From assembly GCA_020881085.1 (NCBI GenBank), contig JAJIYR010000150.1, positions 1 to 6,788 of the forward strand: DNA of 6,788 nt, read 5' to 3'. Below the pieces are notes generated by a model, which ran no database searches, was not told the DNA's origin, and worked only from the letters and a program-made list of their open reading frames with translations. The stretch's first letter is position 1, and every line of letters begins with the position of its first letter. The position numbers and the translations under genes were made by a program. The stretch is from Rickettsia endosymbiont of Bryobia graminum. GTDB taxonomy: Bacteria > Pseudomonadota > Alphaproteobacteria > Rickettsiales > Rickettsiaceae. Shown piece by piece: positions 6,107 through 6,788 of the stretch.

Positions 6107-6339
6107 TCTATGGCGTACAAAAAATAGTAACAACAATTAAAAGTGTTACAGCTCGTCAAATATTTAGACAGTGTCCACAGGTAAAGAAACAATTATGGGG
6201 TGGAGAATTTTGGACTGATGGATATTTTACGAGTACGGTTGGTAAGCATGGAAATGAGAATATGATAGGAAAAGACGTAAAAAAGCAAGGCAAGGAATAT
6301 AAGAAACTTCATGAGGATCATCAGCTAGCTTTCTGCTAA
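6103..6339 (+). pseudogene. tnpA: Decayed IS200/IS605-family TnpA, C-terminal part
   Basis: The frame reads P-I-Y-G-V-Q-K-I-V-T-T-I-K-S, then Q-L-W-G-G-E-F-W-T-D-G-Y-F (from 6193), T-V-G-K-H-G-N-E, and ends K-K-L-H-E-D-H-Q-L-A-F-C before the TAA at 6337-6339. This is the C-terminal half of the small HUH transposase. The N-terminal half with the His-hydrophobic-His metal site is absent. In the last helix the family has Tyr-x-x-x-Gln, where the Tyr attacks DNA. Here the Gln (6286-6288) is kept but the Tyr position is Asp (GAC, 6274-6276), one T-to-G change from TAC. The remnant is therefore both truncated and catalytically dead. Its start coincides with the break in the IS630 remnant. It is a separate copy from the element at the left edge of the window. 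Confidence 0.85.
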
Positions 6340-6343
6340 AATA

Positions 6344-6365
6344 CCCCGCGCTGCTTGCGGCGGGG
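6344..6365. repeat. Right-end hairpin of the IS200/IS605 remnant
   Basis: ccccgc (6344-6349) pairs with gcgggg (6360-6365), and two more pairs form inside it with one bulged G (6359), closing a tgctt loop. It begins 5 bases after the tnpA stop. This is where IS200-type elements carry the subterminal right-end hairpin recognised by TnpA. It is the most G+C-rich patch in the region. The element's end should lie within roughly the next 10-20 bases. Confidence 0.7.
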
Positions 6366-6404
6366 ATTACGTTTATTGATCTGCCGAAGATTTACCAATC
6401 GTAT

Positions 6405-6788
6405 ATGAAGCACCAAGAGCTAGATGAGGATTTGTTAAGTGGGAAAGACATCGCGAATAATCAGAAGAAAGCAATAATAGAACTACAAGCTCCTATAGTG
6501 TCAGAGATTTTGGGCAATAGTCAGAAAATTATTAAAAATATATCTCCTGTTTTAAAATCAGATCTACCAAAATATTTTGAAAAAAACCAAAAGGATATTT
6601 TGAACTTTTTAACTAAGCCGGAAATGCAACAAAATATGAGGTCGTCGGGAGCAGATCCTAAGCTTGTATATGATGTAGCAGAAGCTACGATGCCTTTTGT
6701 TGTGGAAATATTGCCTGTAGTATCAGATTTGGCTGAAAATTGTTTGAACGATAAAGAAGGTTTAGAACGGATAATTATACAAAGTAAG
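6405..6788 (+). CDS. Unrecognised protein, partial, runs off the right edge
   Basis: An open frame without a stop extends to the window end, with 128 codons from the first ATG (6405). The same frame is open upstream to 6315 through the IS200 right end and reads I-T-F-I-D-L-P-K-I-Y-Q-S-Y just before that ATG. The real gene may therefore start further upstream and have been cut by the insertion. I do not recognise the family. The composition is helical and charged, with no obvious signal peptide or membrane segment. A motif recurs 67 residues apart: A29-P-I-V-S-E-I-L36 and M96-P-F-V-V-E-I-L103, which hints at a helical repeat. Between them is K-P-E-M-Q-Q-N-M followed by G-A-D-P-K-L-V. No Shine-Dalgarno precedes the ATG. 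It may be a gene fragment and not a working gene. Confidence 0.55.
   Translation, partial: MKHQELDEDLLSGKDIANNQKKAIIELQAPIVSEILGNSQKIIKNISPVLKSDLPKYFEKNQKDILNFLTKPEMQQNMRSSGADPKLVYDVAEATMPFVVEILPVVSDLAENCLNDKEGLERIIIQSK

Noticed and set aside
1..6788. CRISPR array, toxin-antitoxin pair, retron or phage-defence cassette
   Set aside because: I saw no regularly spaced direct repeats, no small toxin/antitoxin gene pair, no reverse transcriptase and no defence-type nuclease; the content is housekeeping genes and IS remnants.

Overview
The window is a 6.8 kb, very AT-rich bacterial segment. The protein sequences, especially MutS, the S49 peptidase and the small HU/IHF-like protein, look like Rickettsiaceae (obligate intracellular Alphaproteobacteria). 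I recognise this from memory of Rickettsia-type proteins and ran no search. The MutS and HU-like proteins seem clearly diverged from classical Rickettsia, so Orientia, a Megaira-type symbiont or another relative is possible. Genus is not resolved.

Layout: (1) Positions 1-120 are the left end of an IS200/IS605-family element pointing left. The first codons of its tnpA gene lie on the minus strand and sit inside a long hairpin. (2) Positions 121-327 are a gene-free leader. (3) Positions 328-2870 hold a tight four-gene plus-strand cluster that is probably one operon: dapA (lysine/diaminopimelate synthesis), smpB (tmRNA partner in ribosome rescue, 8-base overlap with dapA), a membrane-anchored S49 (SppA-type) peptidase 7 bases later, and a short HU/IHF-like DNA-binding protein 3 bases after that. 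(4) Positions 2871-2994 are a hairpin-containing spacer. (5) Positions 2995-5655 encode a complete MutS, followed by a weak terminator-like hairpin. (6) Positions 5656-6366 are a small insertion-sequence graveyard: a decayed IS630-family transposase on the minus strand butts against the C-terminal third of a decayed IS200-family tnpA on the plus strand, whose right-end hairpin is still visible. (7) From about 6370 to the window end an unrecognised open frame runs off the edge. It begins right at the IS200 right end and may be a gene cut by that insertion.

The intact genes are housekeeping functions (cell-wall precursor synthesis, ribosome rescue, membrane proteolysis, nucleoid binding, mismatch repair) framed by mobile-element debris. 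This is typical of repeat-bearing Rickettsiales genomes. I found no CRISPR array, tRNA, rRNA or convincing new defence or signalling system. The most informative points are the decay events in the two transposase remnants, the start-sequestering tnpA hairpin, the divergent arm of the HU-like protein and the unknown frame at the right edge.
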